Shown: positions 54,449 through 64,000, counted from the stretch's first letter. The stretch is DNA of 64,000 nucleotides from Peribacillus butanolivorans (GCF_001273755.1 NZ_LGYA01000001.1:3365177-3429176); one strand, 5' to 3'. Made by a program: numbers and translations. Notes: a model not told the origin generated them from the letters alone.

Positions 54449-54691
54449 ATGGAACGCATGTTCAGAGTATGTGGTTTTTGGACAGGAATTATGGCAATAT
54501 TCTTTTATCTTGGCCATATGCATCAAACTTCTTTACTTTTCTTCGCACAAACCGGCTTTTTTGTACTCTTAAGTTATTTGAAATTATCTGAGCGCATGTA
54601 TATTTATGTTTTTGGCGCCTATCTTACCGTTTTCTTTGCAGGATTTTCCTACTGGAGCGTATTTATGATGACGCCAGGTACTGCACATTAA
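54449..54691 (+). CDS. yqgY: DUF2626 small membrane protein YqgY
   Basis: An 80-residue protein made mainly of three hydrophobic helices (about 5-24, 27-44, 50-72). The length, the start MERMFRVCGFWTG and the position beside the comG-mgsR region match the Bacillus DUF2626 family. ATG at 54449 has AAAGGAGGG upstream. It may be cotranscribed with the regulator 86 bp upstream. Function unknown. Confidence 0.85.
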   Translation: MERMFRVCGFWTGIMAIFFYLGHMHQTSLLFFAQTGFFVLLSYLKLSERMYIYVFGAYLTVFFAGFSYWSVFMMTPGTAH

Positions 54692-54710
54692 GGAACAGAG
54701 CAATATACAT

Positions 54711-54737
54711 AACCCATGAATCTTGATTCATGGGTTT
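54711..54737. terminator. Bidirectional terminator after yqgY
   Basis: AACCCATGAATC/GATTCATGGGTT perfect 12-bp stem with a two-base loop, between the convergent yqgY and the MidA-type gene. Confidence 0.9.
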
Positions 54738-54747
54738 CTACATGTCT

Positions 54748-55845
54748 TTATTCAGGAAATAGTCTCACTTTCTCGGCTAAATTCTTCGATTGTAGCAACA
54801 CCCTAAAATACTCACTATGGCCACCAGGAACAATTAACCCCCGTATTGCTCGGTTCCGCTTTGCTGTTTTTGAGAAAGGATCCGTCTCTTGGTGATCTTT
54901 CAGTTCCTCAAGAATCCCTGTTTTGAGTAAAAATTCATTTTGCTGAAATAGTCCTTCCATAGAAAAATTCACATTTTTTCCGCTTTCGATTAATGTGTCA
55001 AAATGAATATGTGATGTCAGATCCATCTCACCCGGATACTCAAGTACTTTTTTCATCATTTTATGCTGATAATACCCTCTTAAGCTTCCCTGAAGATGGG
55101 CTGGTTCCTTCCACTCCTGTTCCGTATAGCCATAATCGATTGTAAGAAGAACACCTGATTGAATATGCGAAACGATTTTCTCATATTCTTGTATCATTTT
55201 AAGTGGTACTTCATAGCGCTGTTTTTCATTTAACATGATATTCTGTTTTGATAGGTAGTTAAGAATATCTTGATTTTTCAAAGGTTCCTTTATTTCTACT
55301 AATTGTCCTTCCTCTACAGTGATAAATACCTCTACTAGAGCTCCCTTATTCATTTCAATGACATGTACAGGCAACGCATCAAAAAGTTCATTAGAGAAGA
55401 CAATTCCATTTACATTCGGCAAATTTTCTAAACTATCCATAAAAGCAACCTGGTTAAACACCCCTACACGCTCTTGCTGAACCTTTCTGTGGTAAGGGCT
55501 ACTGTCTACTAGGATATAGGTGAGTGAGCTCCACAGCACCTGCTCTGTTTCTTTTATAAAGGCCAGGATATCATAGGCAAGCTTCCCATCTCCTGCACCG
55601 ATTTCGATTATTCTCGGAGGCAATCCGCATTCTTTTATCAAATAGATAAACCACCTGGCTAGTGCCCTCCCAAATGCATCCCCAACATTACCAGATGTAT
55701 AAAAATCCCCATTTGTACCGATTTTCTTCTTTTCACGCACATAATAACCTATATTTGGTGTATATAAGACTGCTTCCATATAATCATGATAGGAAATTCT
55801 ATATTGCGGACTGTTTACAATCATTTCTTTCAGGAGATTTTTCAT
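54748..55845 (-). CDS. MidA/NDUFAF7-type SAM-dependent methyltransferase
   Basis: The 365-residue protein has the family start SPQYRISYHDYMEAVLYTPNIGYY (in part) and the SAM motif IIEIGAGDGKLAYDIL near residue 80, then FSNELFDALPVHVIE and LLTIDYGY. This is the Methyltransf_28 (DUF185) family, whose mitochondrial member methylates an Arg of complex I NDUFS2. ATG at 55845 follows AGAGGTG. No complex I gene is nearby, and Bacillaceae mostly use NDH-2, so the substrate is unknown. Confidence 0.88.
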   Translation of the reverse strand: MKNLLKEMIVNSPQYRISYHDYMEAVLYTPNIGYYVREKKKIGTNGDFYTSGNVGDAFGRALARWFIYLIKECGLPPRIIEIGAGDGKLAYDILAFIKETEQVLWSSLTYILVDSSPYHRKVQQERVGVFNQVAFMDSLENLPNVNGIVFSNELFDALPVHVIEMNKGALVEVFITVEEGQLVEIKEPLKNQDILNYLSKQNIMLNEKQRYEVPLKMIQEYEKIVSHIQSGVLLTIDYGYTEQEWKEPAHLQGSLRGYYQHKMMKKVLEYPGEMDLTSHIHFDTLIESGKNVNFSMEGLFQQNEFLLKTGILEELKDHQETDPFSKTAKRNRAIRGLIVPGGHSEYFRVLLQSKNLAEKVRLFPE

Positions 55846-55963
55846 TTTAACACCTCTTCTTTGATCCCCTTCCACAATAAGCTCATGCACAAAATAGTTT
55901 TTGATTATATTACTTCTTTGTTCAATAAACGTGTAATTTGATCTGCTCCAAAAAAAAGCAAAC

Positions 55964-57157
55964 TCAGAACATATCTTTTGATACTATAGCTATAAAAGCC
56001 TTCCCCGTATCTATTAGTGCGATTTCGTCAAAATCAAATCGAGGATGGTGATGAGGAAAATGGGTGTTGTCATTCTCATTTCTTGCACCGATTTTAAAAT
56101 ATGTACCTGGTTTCTCTAGTAAGAAATAAGAAAAGTCCTCTGCTCCCATGGAAGGGGAAAATTCAACTACAGCTTCTTCAGAAAAGGTATTCACAAAAAT
56201 GTTTCGAACCTTCTCCGTTTCCTCCCTATGGTTGTATAAAGCAGGATAACCATTCAGATAGTCAATTTTATAGGCTGCATGATTTGCCTCGGTAATCCCT
56301 TTCACTATCGAGCGAATTTCTTCTTCGATTTGGAATCTTACTTCTTGATTGAATGTACGTACGGTCCCTTCGAGTTTGGCCGTATTCGCAATGATATTAA
56401 AGGCCGAGCCAGCATGAAAAACTCCTATAGTTACAACTGCAGATTGTAGAGGGCTTATTCTTCTGCTCACGATTTTTTGCAATGCTTGGACAATCTCACT
56501 TCCAATCACGATCGAATCAATGGCTTCCTGAGGTCTAGCCCCGTGACCGCCCTTTCCTTCAATGGTGATTTCAAATGCGTCCACTGCAGCCATTTTGTAG
56601 CCGCTACCCACCGCTATTTTCCCTACAGGTATATCTGTGGCTAAATGCGCTCCATAAACGGCATCCACGCCCTCTAAGGCCCCATCTCCCAGCATATCCT
56701 TCGCACCGCCTGGTGGCTTTTCTTCTGCATGCTGGAAAACAAAAATAACACGCCCCTTTAATTTTTCACGGAACTTGCTTAATGTTCGGGCTGTTCCTAA
56801 TAGAGCCGCAGTATGACCATCATGACCGCACGCATGCATAACTCCTGATTTTAAAGACTTATAGGGTGTCTCTTTTTCATCCTGAATGGGCAATGCGTCA
56901 AAATCCGCTCGCAATGCAATGGTTTTACCAGGATTCCCTCCGGATAATATGCCTATCACACCATTACCACCAACATTTTTCCTAACTTCTAATCCAAAAC
57001 TAATTAGTTTCTCTGCAATAAATTGCGAGGTTTCCGTTTCTTGAAAAGATAATTCAGGATACTGATGCAAATGCCTTCGCCAATTTACAATGTCAGTAAA
57101 ACCACTTTCTAAATCTAACAAGGCCTTCTCCAATATACCTTTGTTCTCACTCTCCAT
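55964..57157 (-). CDS. M20D family amidohydrolase (N-acyl-amino-acid hydrolase type)
   Basis: The 397-residue dinuclear metallohydrolase has RRHLHQYPELSFQE, LRADFDALPIQDE, MHACGHDGHTA and FVFQHAEE, the metal and catalytic motifs of M20D, plus the lid domain at about 185-300 (GKGGHGARPQEAIDS). Such enzymes deacylate N-acyl amino acids or related amides. ATG at 57157 follows AAAGGAGG. The specificity cannot be told. No obvious operon partner. Confidence 0.92.
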   Translation of the reverse strand: MESENKGILEKALLDLESGFTDIVNWRRHLHQYPELSFQETETSQFIAEKLISFGLEVRKNVGGNGVIGILSGGNPGKTIALRADFDALPIQDEKETPYKSLKSGVMHACGHDGHTAALLGTARTLSKFREKLKGRVIFVFQHAEEKPPGGAKDMLGDGALEGVDAVYGAHLATDIPVGKIAVGSGYKMAAVDAFEITIEGKGGHGARPQEAIDSIVIGSEIVQALQKIVSRRISPLQSAVVTIGVFHAGSAFNIIANTAKLEGTVRTFNQEVRFQIEEEIRSIVKGITEANHAAYKIDYLNGYPALYNHREETEKVRNIFVNTFSEEAVVEFSPSMGAEDFSYFLLEKPGTYFKIGARNENDNTHFPHHHPRFDFDEIALIDTGKAFIAIVSKDMF

Positions 57158-57281
57158 GATCCCAACCTCCTTTCATGTTCTTAAAACCTAGAAAAGCAGC
57201 ACGATTTATTTTAATATTCAGTATAATTGCGAAAGTAATATTTTTCAATAAATTTACATTTTTAAATTTAACAATAAAAAA

Positions 57282-57301
57282 AGGTGCCAAACCTGGCACC
57301 T
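57282..57301 (-). terminator. Terminator of yqgX
   Basis: AGGTGCCA-AACC-TGGCACCT followed on the minus strand by seven T; 12 bp after the stop. Confidence 0.9.
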
Positions 57302-57312
57302 GCAAAAGTTTT

Positions 57313-57939
57313 TTATCTCAAAAAGGGGTTTGTATTCTTTTCATCTAAGATCGTCGTAACTGGCCCATGACCAGGAAAAACAATAGTATCATCAGAAAGC
57401 GTTAGCAGTTTTGTATCAATGCTTTTTAAAAGCACTGATTCGCTTCCGCCTATTAAATCGGTTCTGCCAACACTTCCCTGGAACAATACATCCCCGGAAA
57501 AGAGCAACCGCTCTTCCTTCGCATAATAAGACACGCTGCCCGGTGAGTGCCCAGGGGTTTCGAATACTTCAAAAGTGAACCCACCAATAGTAAGTTCCTG
57601 CTCATTTACGAGAATATGGTCGGCCGGCTTCATCCGCATTGGGTTTTCCGGGAACCACTTCTGTGAACCATTTAATGCAGGATCAAGCAGCCACTTTGCT
57701 TCCTTTTCATGAATATACGCAGGTATCTCATAATAGTCGCGGATTGCATCAAGTGCTCCAATATGGTCAAAATGAGCATGTGTTAATAAAATCGCTAGCG
57801 GCTTTAACTTTTTAGTCTGTATGTACTGAATAATTTTCTGCGGCTCCTCACCCGGATCGAAAATAATGCAGTTCTGTCCATCGGAAACTACATAGCAATT
57901 CGTTTGCAGCGGGCCTAAAGGAATTTGAGTCCATTTCAT
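57313..57939 (-). CDS. yqgX: MBL-fold hydrolase YqgX (glyoxalase II-like)
   Basis: The 208-residue protein shows the metallo-beta-lactamase metal motif THAHFDHIG near residue 55, ETPGHSPGSVSYY near 130, GDVLFQGSVGRTDL near 153 and a late FPGHGP. These are the usual ligands of glyoxalase II-like thioesterases; activity on a bacillithiol thioester is possible but inferred. ATG at 57939. It lies opposite the small DUF2759-like gene. Confidence 0.9.
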   Translation of the reverse strand: MKWTQIPLGPLQTNCYVVSDGQNCIIFDPGEEPQKIIQYIQTKKLKPLAILLTHAHFDHIGALDAIRDYYEIPAYIHEKEAKWLLDPALNGSQKWFPENPMRMKPADHILVNEQELTIGGFTFEVFETPGHSPGSVSYYAKEERLLFSGDVLFQGSVGRTDLIGGSESVLLKSIDTKLLTLSDDTIVFPGHGPVTTILDEKNTNPFLR

Positions 57940-58171
57940 TTTATCAACTCCAGTATGATTTTCTACCCTTATCTTACACCAATTTAAGCTACTATTGTTA
58001 ATCCAGTTTACTCACGCCATAGAAGTGTCACCTTTTAAACCTCGACAAACAATTGAAAAAATATTAAAATATTAACAAATGCAATCTTTTCTACATATTT
58101 TTGGTAGCTACTTTATTCTCTGGGTATATTATTAGAGATTAGGTTTTCATTACTTAAAAGGGGGTTTTGAT

Positions 58172-58345
58172 ATGATATTAATGGTTGTTTTCGGACTTGT
58201 GGCTATCCTAGGTGCAGCAGCTGTGGTTACCTCATTAAAACACAGAAACTTCTTAGGATTCATTTTTGCAGCAGGCAGTGCAGTCGTGTTTGGTTGGTTT
58301 ACTGTTATGACTGTCATCAACAGCGGTTTTCCTGTTGCACATTAA
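58172..58345 (+). CDS. 57-residue DUF2759-like membrane protein
   Basis: A short gene with ATG at 58172 seven bases after AAAGGGGG, encoding 57 residues: hydrophobic helix (about 1-20), a basic turn (SLKHRNFLGF), a second hydrophobic helix (about 30-50) and the end GFPVAH. The look is that of the DUF2759 family found in the same place near yqgX in Bacillus. It is closed by a strong terminator. Function unknown. Confidence 0.8.
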   Translation: MILMVVFGLVAILGAAAVVTSLKHRNFLGFIFAAGSAVVFGWFTVMTVINSGFPVAH

Positions 58346-58350
58346 AGAAA

Positions 58351-58374
58351 AAAGCTCGCCATGCGGCGGGCTTT
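58351..58374. terminator. Terminator between the DUF2759-like gene and yqgU
   Basis: AAAGC-CGCC/GGCG-GCTTT stem with a T-G pair and four-base loop, T-rich afterwards on the plus strand. Confidence 0.85.
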
Positions 58375-58386
58375 TGTTTTAGGTCA

Positions 58387-59559
58387 TTAACTTTCTTTAA
58401 ATAATCTCTGTATTTGATGGGTTTTCATATCAATGATTTTCTCAAATTGATATCCATATAAGCATAGGCTGCCATCAAGCGAACAGCTTAATGGTTCATT
58501 TTCCATGTCCTTCATCAATTCTTCTTGTGTGCCTTTTTCCCAATTTAATTTAGTTAAGGTAAACCTGCCATCATATTGGTCAACATCTTTTGATTCATTA
58601 GGAATAAAGGTTATAAATTCCTTATTTTTTTCAATGAAATCATAGGATGGAATCACCCAATCTGAAAAGCTTTTCAATAGCGGTAAGGAAAAAGAGTGGA
58701 TCGGTTTGTTTGTCTGATCATAAAAAGCATATGTACCCCGATCTTGTTTTTCTGTCTCCACTTGAATCGTCATTAGCGCCTGTTTCATTTTTTTAAAGTG
58801 AATAACATCGAGCATTAGGCTTTCTACTCCATCATCATTCAGCGCTTTTCTTTCTAAAGGAGCCGTCAAAGCGGGTTCTTCCCTATTCCAATCAAGAAAC
58901 ATCAGTTCTTTTTCACTTGACCACTGAGCAAATGGCTGCGGAAAGTCGAGCGTTTCCATTGTTTGCTCTTCTGGATTTAACACATAGCTGCTGTATGTCC
59001 AGTCTTCATTAAAACTAGATAAAAACAACATGCCATCTTGATATGAATTCCACTCATAAGTTAATTCATAGGCTGGTATTGCCACAGAATACAGTGGATT
59101 TCCTGTTTGATCAAGGATCGCTATTGATGCTTTACCTGAAGACGTGAAGGACGATACCAAAATATGCGTACCAGCTGGACTGATTGATACTTCAGAAAGC
59201 GCAAAAGACGGCTGATAAAAAATGGAAGTATCATTCGTTTCCAAATTCCATACCATCAACTGTGATAAATCATTACCATCCTGCTTCACAGAATATAAAA
59301 TGGTTTTAGAATCAAGCCATCCATAAATAGCTTCGATCTTTTCTGTTTTTGAAGCTGGGATCTTTAATGTGCTTAATGAAGTTTCTTGGTTAGATTGGGA
59401 GTGTTCTTTTTCCGTATCATTTACGGGTTTACTAAGGTCCTTGGAAGGCTCACAAGCCGAGATAAGTAGGATAGTGGAGATAAATAATGCGACGAAACAC
59501 AACATCTTACAGATAGACAGCTGCTTACAAAGAGCTGCTTTGGATACTTTAATCTCCAC
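58387..59559 (-). CDS. yqgU: YqgU-like beta-propeller lipoprotein
   Basis: A 390-residue exported protein with a lipobox: hydrophobic stretch MLCFVALFISTILLISAC with the lipidated Cys at residue 36. After a Ser/Glu-rich linker (about 40-70) comes a repeat-rich beta domain, as in the YqgU-type six-bladed propeller. GTG at 59559 follows GGGAGG at only three bases; ATG at 59505 gives a more usual signal peptide but lacks a ribosome site, so the start is unsure. Function unknown. Confidence 0.82.
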   Translation of the reverse strand: MEIKVSKAALCKQLSICKMLCFVALFISTILLISACEPSKDLSKPVNDTEKEHSQSNQETSLSTLKIPASKTEKIEAIYGWLDSKTILYSVKQDGNDLSQLMVWNLETNDTSIFYQPSFALSEVSISPAGTHILVSSFTSSGKASIAILDQTGNPLYSVAIPAYELTYEWNSYQDGMLFLSSFNEDWTYSSYVLNPEEQTMETLDFPQPFAQWSSEKELMFLDWNREEPALTAPLERKALNDDGVESLMLDVIHFKKMKQALMTIQVETEKQDRGTYAFYDQTNKPIHSFSLPLLKSFSDWVIPSYDFIEKNKEFITFIPNESKDVDQYDGRFTLTKLNWEKGTQEELMKDMENEPLSCSLDGSLCLYGYQFEKIIDMKTHQIQRLFKES

Positions 59560-59729
59560 ACACCTCCCACTTCAAAACTAAAACGCCTGGCATATGTGAG
59601 CGAGACATTAGAAAGAGTAAAGATTTCCAATCGAAACCCTTACGCCTTTCATTATAAAGTAAAAAAGAGAAAATGTGGCGAATAATTATCTTATATTTTC
59701 GTGGAAGTATATTCCTTCGAAAATCGTCA

Positions 59730-60896
59730 TCACATATACAGCCCTGCCATTAAAATCTTCACTGAATCTTCATATATGGTAGGCATATGCGATAGTGGAA
59801 GTGGATTAATACCCTTACCTAACTCAATTGTGATTCCTACCCGCTTGAACTCCTGAATAAACCAATCCTTATACCCTGCATGGCTGTCAACATATTGGAC
59901 AGCACGGTATCCGCTCCGCTCCTCAAACTCTTTTGCTATATTTGCTGCCTGCTCTGGTTCATGTCCTTCATATCCCCAATAAAACTCTTTTCCCTGTGTA
60001 TGAAGCGCTAGCACTCTTTCAAAATTTCGTCTTTCAGCCAACTCCTTCATGGCCACTGCTTCTGGCTCTGATAAACAGGTCTCTCCTGGAAAATCCCTCG
60101 GTGCAGGCGCCTTTGGAACCTTCCTCTTCTTTTCAATCTCCCAATTAGCTGGATATTGATTATTCAGATCTACTCCACGGATATTGGCTTTCCAGGCATA
60201 AAATGCAGGGTTATCATTATTTATTTTCAGCACATCAACCTTTTCCTCTGCAGCCACCGCCCCCTTGAGGACAAGATCAACCCCATCCGGGTTTACCATT
60301 GGAACCATCGAAATAGTCACATCTCTATAGAAGGGCAGGCAATCCATTCCGCAAAGAGAACTACCATTCGTAACTGAAAGTAGCAAATCATTCAACCATT
60401 TCATCAAGACCGCCGATGTAATCCATTCATTTGCATGAAAAGAACCGTTGTAATGAATAACCTTATCACCTTTACCTATTCTTACTTCAAGGAGCTCTTT
60501 CCCTAACACACTCACACCAATCGATTCAACTTTTATAAAAGGGTAATGAAAAGATAAAATTTCTAGGTCATCAAGAAGCGACTGATAATCATAGAGCTTT
60601 TCTGTGACAAGGAGAGGTTCCATGATTCGAACGGGTACAGAAAATGGTCTTTGTTCAACATGATTTACCATTAATAACGCATCAATAGGCAGTTGATATT
60701 GTAAAGCAATAGCTGCTAAATCGATATCTAGCCGGGTTTCCTTCTGAAGAATGAAACCCGGAATTTCCACATCCAGGCCTTCTGGCAAAATCCCTTCATG
60801 AATATCGGGATTGGCATCTTCAATTAATTCTTTTGGGATTTGAAACAAATCACTGTAATACGCCAACCTATCACCGCTTCTGCTCACAACTCTCAT
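59730..60896 (-). CDS. yqgT: Gamma-D-glutamyl-L-diamino acid endopeptidase-like M14 peptidase (YqgT)
   Basis: The 388-residue protein has an N-terminal LysM-like region (about 1-95, with RSGDRLAYYSDLFQIPKEL and IPGF) and an M14 carboxypeptidase domain with Zn ligands in GSFHANEW and ALHTQG and catalytic Glu in ITIELGKG near 365. It is similar to endopeptidase I that trims spore or germinating peptidoglycan. ATG at 60896 follows AAAGGGGCGAAGG; ATG at 60914 has no site. No signal peptide is seen. Confidence 0.9.
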   Translation of the reverse strand: MRVVSRSGDRLAYYSDLFQIPKELIEDANPDIHEGILPEGLDVEIPGFILQKETRLDIDLAAIALQYQLPIDALLMVNHVEQRPFSVPVRIMEPLLVTEKLYDYQSLLDDLEILSFHYPFIKVESIGVSVLGKELLEVRIGKGDKVIHYNGSFHANEWITSAVLMKWLNDLLLSVTNGSSLCGMDCLPFYRDVTISMVPMVNPDGVDLVLKGAVAAEEKVDVLKINNDNPAFYAWKANIRGVDLNNQYPANWEIEKKRKVPKAPAPRDFPGETCLSEPEAVAMKELAERRNFERVLALHTQGKEFYWGYEGHEPEQAANIAKEFEERSGYRAVQYVDSHAGYKDWFIQEFKRVGITIELGKGINPLPLSHMPTIYEDSVKILMAGLYM

Positions 60897-61025
60897 AGCC
60901 TTCGCCCCTTTCATTGTTTAATCTTTATGAAACGAAAAGCCGAAAGATGTTCACCAATCCCCAGCGTTTTATAATAGGATGCAGTTATCCTGAATTCCAG
61001 TTGAATTATCTTTAGAAAAACAAAA

Positions 61026-61045
61026 AACCTGGTTTTCACCAGGTT
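61026..61045 (-). terminator. Terminator of yqgS
   Basis: AACCTGG-TTTTCA-CCAGGTT followed on the minus strand by T; seven bases after the yqgS stop. Confidence 0.85.
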
Positions 61046-61052
61046 CCTTACA

Positions 61053-62903
61053 TCAATGCTCATAAAATCGAAGCAAATCTCCGTATATGATTTTGTCTGA
61101 GTATTCAAGCTCTTGCTTTGCCTTTTCCAAATACCTTTCACATGATTCCTTTTCCGTAGGCTCTCCGGTTTTTTTATCATAGCAGGTATCCATAGTATAG
61201 AGATAATTCTTCATGATGAAGCTGCTATCGCGAAGAACGGTAAAATCAATTTTCTCCTTAGAAAATAAGTCTTTTCCGAATTCGATATAATCATCATTTT
61301 CAATACCCAGTAAATGAAGGAGAGTAGGCCTTACATCAATCTGCCCAGAAACGGTGGAAATGGTTTGTCCCTTCTCCCCAGGAATATGAACGATCAATGG
61401 GACACGCTGAAGTTGAATGGATTCGAACGGAGTGATCTCCTTCCCAAGGAACTGGCTCATCGCTGAGTTGTGATTTTCCGAAATTCCATAATGGTCGCCA
61501 TATAATACAATAATAGAATCTTCATATAAACCGTCACGTTTCAAATCCGTGATAAATTGTTCTAACGCTTCGTCAGTATAACGGACAGTCGGAAAATATT
61601 GATTCAATGTTTTGGAATTAGAATTGTATTCTTCCAATGTCCTGTCTTCTTCATTCAAAGTAAATGGGAAATGATTGGTTAAAGTTATGAACTTTGCATA
61701 AAAAGGCTCCGGCATTCCCTTTAAGTGAGCAATTGATTGCTGGAAAAATGACTTATCATTCAAACCCCAATTGACCGAATTTTTTTCTGAAACCTTATAA
61801 TCATCACTATTATAAAAACGCTGGTATCCAAGAGATTCATACATCAAATCACGATTCCAAAAACTTTTGTTATTGGCATGCAAGGAAGCTGTATAGTAGC
61901 CATTTTCCTTTAATATTTCAGGAGTAGCCTTATATTCATTCTGGGCATGTGTAAAAAATACTGCGCCTCTTCCTAATGGATAGAGAGAATTTTCAATAAT
62001 GAACTCGGAATCGGACGTTTTTCCTTGACCAGTTTGGTGATAAAAGTTATCAAAGTAATAGCTCTCTTTAATAAATTCATTCAAAAACGGGGTGATTTCT
62101 TCACCATTCACGGTTTTATTGATGACAAAGCTCTGGGTGGATTCCAATGATACAAGAATCACATTTTTTCCTTTGGCAAGCCCATAGAAGTCATCATTCT
62201 CTGCTTTTTGATTGGCGCGAACATAATTTTCAATCTCAGTCAATTCACTGCCATCTGCTAAAGCACGCTGAGCCGATGATTTTGTCTGTAATATGGCATC
62301 ATACAGGTGGTAATGGTACGTACCGATGTTTTTAACGAGGATTTCACGGTCAAAAGTACGAGTAAGGAGTTCAGGACGCTCCGCTTCTGCTAACGCTAGG
62401 TTAAAAAACGTAATTCCTATCGTCATTAGTAAATAGAATTTTCGATCCTGCAGATTATTCGCTCGATTAAAGAATAATTTCGGTTTGTATTTTAAAAGTA
62501 TTATCAAGAAAAGAAGATCAACAAAATACAAAAGGTCACTCGCATTAATCAGTTCATGAACACTGCTTCCAAGGTCGCTCATATTGCTCGTCTGAAAAAG
62601 CACTGGAATGGTTAAAAAATCATTAAAAAAGCGAAAAAAAACAAGGTTGGCAAACAGTACTAAGGTAATTAAAAAACTCATGGTCAACAAATAGGCTGTT
62701 CGTCTGGTTTCTTTCAAAAAAATATTTACGCCAAGAGCAAGTAAAAGGAAGCTGACCGGATTAATGAATAATATGATTTCCTGAACCCAATTTTCAATAT
62801 CTATCTCAAAACTTGTTTTATAAGCGATGTATGTTTTAAGCCAAAGTGATAAAAACACAACCCAAAATAACGAATATTTCTGATTCTTGAAGTCCCTTTT
62901 CAA
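61053..62903 (-). CDS. yqgS: Lipoteichoic acid synthase family sulfatase (YqgS)
   Basis: A 616-residue membrane protein with five N-terminal transmembrane helices (to about 180) and an extracellular sulfatase-fold domain. Glu254 (VSLESTQSF), nucleophile Thr296 (GQGKTSDSE), and DHYGISENH near 475 are the Mn ligands and active-site residues of LtaS. It polymerises glycerol-phosphate from phosphatidylglycerol or primes it. It is a paralogue type in Bacillus (LtaS, YfnI, YqgS, YvgJ) and matches by position yqgS. ATG at 62903 follows GGAGGGAC. Confidence 0.93.
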   Translation of the reverse strand: MKRDFKNQKYSLFWVVFLSLWLKTYIAYKTSFEIDIENWVQEIILFINPVSFLLLALGVNIFLKETRRTAYLLTMSFLITLVLFANLVFFRFFNDFLTIPVLFQTSNMSDLGSSVHELINASDLLYFVDLLFLIILLKYKPKLFFNRANNLQDRKFYLLMTIGITFFNLALAEAERPELLTRTFDREILVKNIGTYHYHLYDAILQTKSSAQRALADGSELTEIENYVRANQKAENDDFYGLAKGKNVILVSLESTQSFVINKTVNGEEITPFLNEFIKESYYFDNFYHQTGQGKTSDSEFIIENSLYPLGRGAVFFTHAQNEYKATPEILKENGYYTASLHANNKSFWNRDLMYESLGYQRFYNSDDYKVSEKNSVNWGLNDKSFFQQSIAHLKGMPEPFYAKFITLTNHFPFTLNEEDRTLEEYNSNSKTLNQYFPTVRYTDEALEQFITDLKRDGLYEDSIIVLYGDHYGISENHNSAMSQFLGKEITPFESIQLQRVPLIVHIPGEKGQTISTVSGQIDVRPTLLHLLGIENDDYIEFGKDLFSKEKIDFTVLRDSSFIMKNYLYTMDTCYDKKTGEPTEKESCERYLEKAKQELEYSDKIIYGDLLRFYEH

Positions 62904-63092
62904 TCTGGTCCCTCCTAATAAAAAAAGCGTTGGAGCTATAATCTTTTACTTCCAAACAACAAAGCACTTTCCATCACGATTCATTGTTCACTTACAACTG
63001 ATAGTTAGTAGAAAAATTGAACTTCCTAACTGAGATGAAGCCTTACAATTTGTTAGATGCACAAACTTTTTTTTGAAAATTACATTAATTAA

Positions 63093-63124
63093 CCTTATAA
63101 CCCTGTTTGTACAGGGTTATAAGG
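63093..63124 (-). terminator. Terminator of glcK
   Basis: CCTTATAACCCTG/CAGGGTTATAAGG perfect 13-bp stem with a six-base loop, seven bases after the glcK stop; the T tail is broken by A. Confidence 0.8.
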
Positions 63125-63130
63125 AAAGAA

Positions 63131-64000
63131 TCATGGATTTAATTGATTTTTAATAAGCCAAGCTGCTCCAATTACCCCTGCATCATTGCCTAGTGTTGCA
63201 AGGCTAATTTTCGTTGATTTACAAACCCGCTTAAATGAATATTTTTCAAATGCCGAACGGACATTGGCGAGCAGAATGTCTCCCGCTTGTGAAACGCCTC
63301 CACCAATAACGATTTTATCTGGATTCATAACATTCCCAACATGTGATAAGGCTAACCCTAAGTAATTGCATACCTTATCTACCACAGCTTTAGATAGAGG
63401 ATCACCTGCATTTGCACATTGGAATAACAATTTAGAAGAGAGCATAATTCCCTCGTTGATTTTCTGCTGAAGAAGGGACATTTGCTCGGAATTGTGCAAA
63501 GCCTCTAAAGCCAGTCGGACGATTCCTGTTGCTGAAGCAACCGTTTCCAAACAACCCGTTTTCCCGCAATTGCATGGAGCTCCACCATCTGTTACAACGG
63601 TTATATGTCCGATTTCGCCCGCCGCCCCACTTGTACCATGGACGATTTGCCCATTATGGATGATTCCGCCACCTACACCTGTTCCAAGAGTAACACATAC
63701 AAGGTCCTTAGCTCCATTACCCGCGCCTTTCCACATTTCCCCCAATGCTGCCATATTGGCATCATTATCGATTACAGCTGGAAGAGATGTCTCCACTTCC
63801 AATAGATCTTTTAAAGGATAGTCTTTCCATCCTATATTGATGGCTTCATAAATGGAACCGTTAACAAATTTCACAGGACCAGGGGCGCCCATTCCTATAC
63901 CTAACACTTTACTCTTCGGTTCATTGAGTTCTTCAAGCTTCGCATCAATCGCTTTGGCTATGTTCATCGTAATGAATTTGCCATTTTCGGAGATGTCAGT
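63131..64000 (-). CDS. glcK: ROK-family glucokinase, 5' end beyond the window
   Basis: 290 codons are visible and the frame is open to the window edge, so the N-terminal ATP motif is missing. Visible are GMGAPGPVKFVNG, ENDAN-like VIDNDANMAALGEMWKGAG, VTLGTGVGGGI, EIGHI and the ROK zinc motif CNCGKTGCLE. It phosphorylates glucose to glucose-6-phosphate. Synteny (yqgS, then glcK) supports the name. The Met at 63967 is internal. Confidence 0.94.
   Translation of the reverse strand, partial: TDISENGKFITMNIAKAIDAKLEELNEPKSKVLGIGMGAPGPVKFVNGSIYEAINIGWKDYPLKDLLEVETSLPAVIDNDANMAALGEMWKGAGNGAKDLVCVTLGTGVGGGIIHNGQIVHGTSGAAGEIGHITVVTDGGAPCNCGKTGCLETVASATGIVRLALEALHNSEQMSLLQQKINEGIMLSSKLLFQCANAGDPLSKAVVDKVCNYLGLALSHVGNVMNPDKIVIGGGVSQAGDILLANVRSAFEKYSFKRVCKSTKISLATLGNDAGVIGAAWLIKNQLNP

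Overview
The window is a chromosomal segment of a low-GC, endospore-forming Bacillaceae bacterium. It carries spo0A, spoIVB, the complete spoIIIA operon (AA to AH), splB, comGA-GG, ahrC, mgsR and the glycine-cleavage operon behind a tandem glycine riboswitch. The gene order is essentially that of the B. subtilis bkd-spo0A-spoIIIA-yqh-comG-yqg segment. Local departures (a class II nrdJ, splB in place of mntR, no ptb or buk) suggest a relative such as Peribacillus or Cytobacillus rather than B. subtilis itself; that genus guess is inference. Most genes lie on the minus strand. No insertion sequence, prophage, CRISPR array, rRNA or tRNA was seen.

Layout. 1-4.0 kb: branched-chain amino-acid catabolism (lpdV end, bcd, sigma-54 activator bkdR) with a clear -24/-12 promoter directly before bcd. 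4.2-9.8 kb: yqzF, a GDPD phosphodiesterase, a FapA/DUF342 gene, then spo0A with a sigma-H promoter and 0A boxes, and spoIVB. 9.9-22.2 kb: a housekeeping run of recN, ahrC, tlyA-like yqxC, dxs, ispA, xseB, xseA, folD, nusB, yqhY, accC, accB. 22.8-28.0 kb: spoIIIAH to spoIIIAA, the mother-cell export/feeding-tube complex; spoIIIAD seems to lack a normal start codon. 28.2-33.7 kb: efp, yqhT, aroQ, yqhR, then yqhQ and yqhP on the plus strand, then the patatin yqhO.

33.8-39.2 kb is the least syntenic block: splB (repair of UV spore photoproduct), an unrecognised 61-residue protein, an MFS efflux pump and nrdJ (B12-dependent ribonucleotide reductase) preceded by a textbook pair of NrdR boxes. They occupy the place where mntR lies in B. 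subtilis. 39.5-48.6 kb: lipM, a rhodanese-fold membrane protein yqhL lacking its catalytic Cys, gcvPB-gcvPA-gcvT with the riboswitch, divergent yqhH (SNF2 helicase)-yqhG, and yqzE. LipM octanoyltransferase and the glycine-cleavage system are linked through lipoate metabolism. 48.8-53.0 kb: comGG to comGA, the competence pseudopilus, with an odd short ORF overlapping the comGA start. 53-64 kb: mgsR, a divergent HTH regulator with a C-terminal Cys cluster, yqgY, a MidA-type methyltransferase, an M20 amidohydrolase, yqgX, a 57-residue DUF2759-like protein, yqgU, yqgT, yqgS and the start of the glcK region.

I did not find a plainly new multigene system. The most useful leads are regulatory and start-site anomalies: a bkd operon without ptb/buk, NrdR boxes before nrdJ, a possible AUU start of spoIIIAD, the comGA leader ORF, the Cys-less YqhL and a Cys-rich regulator opposite mgsR.
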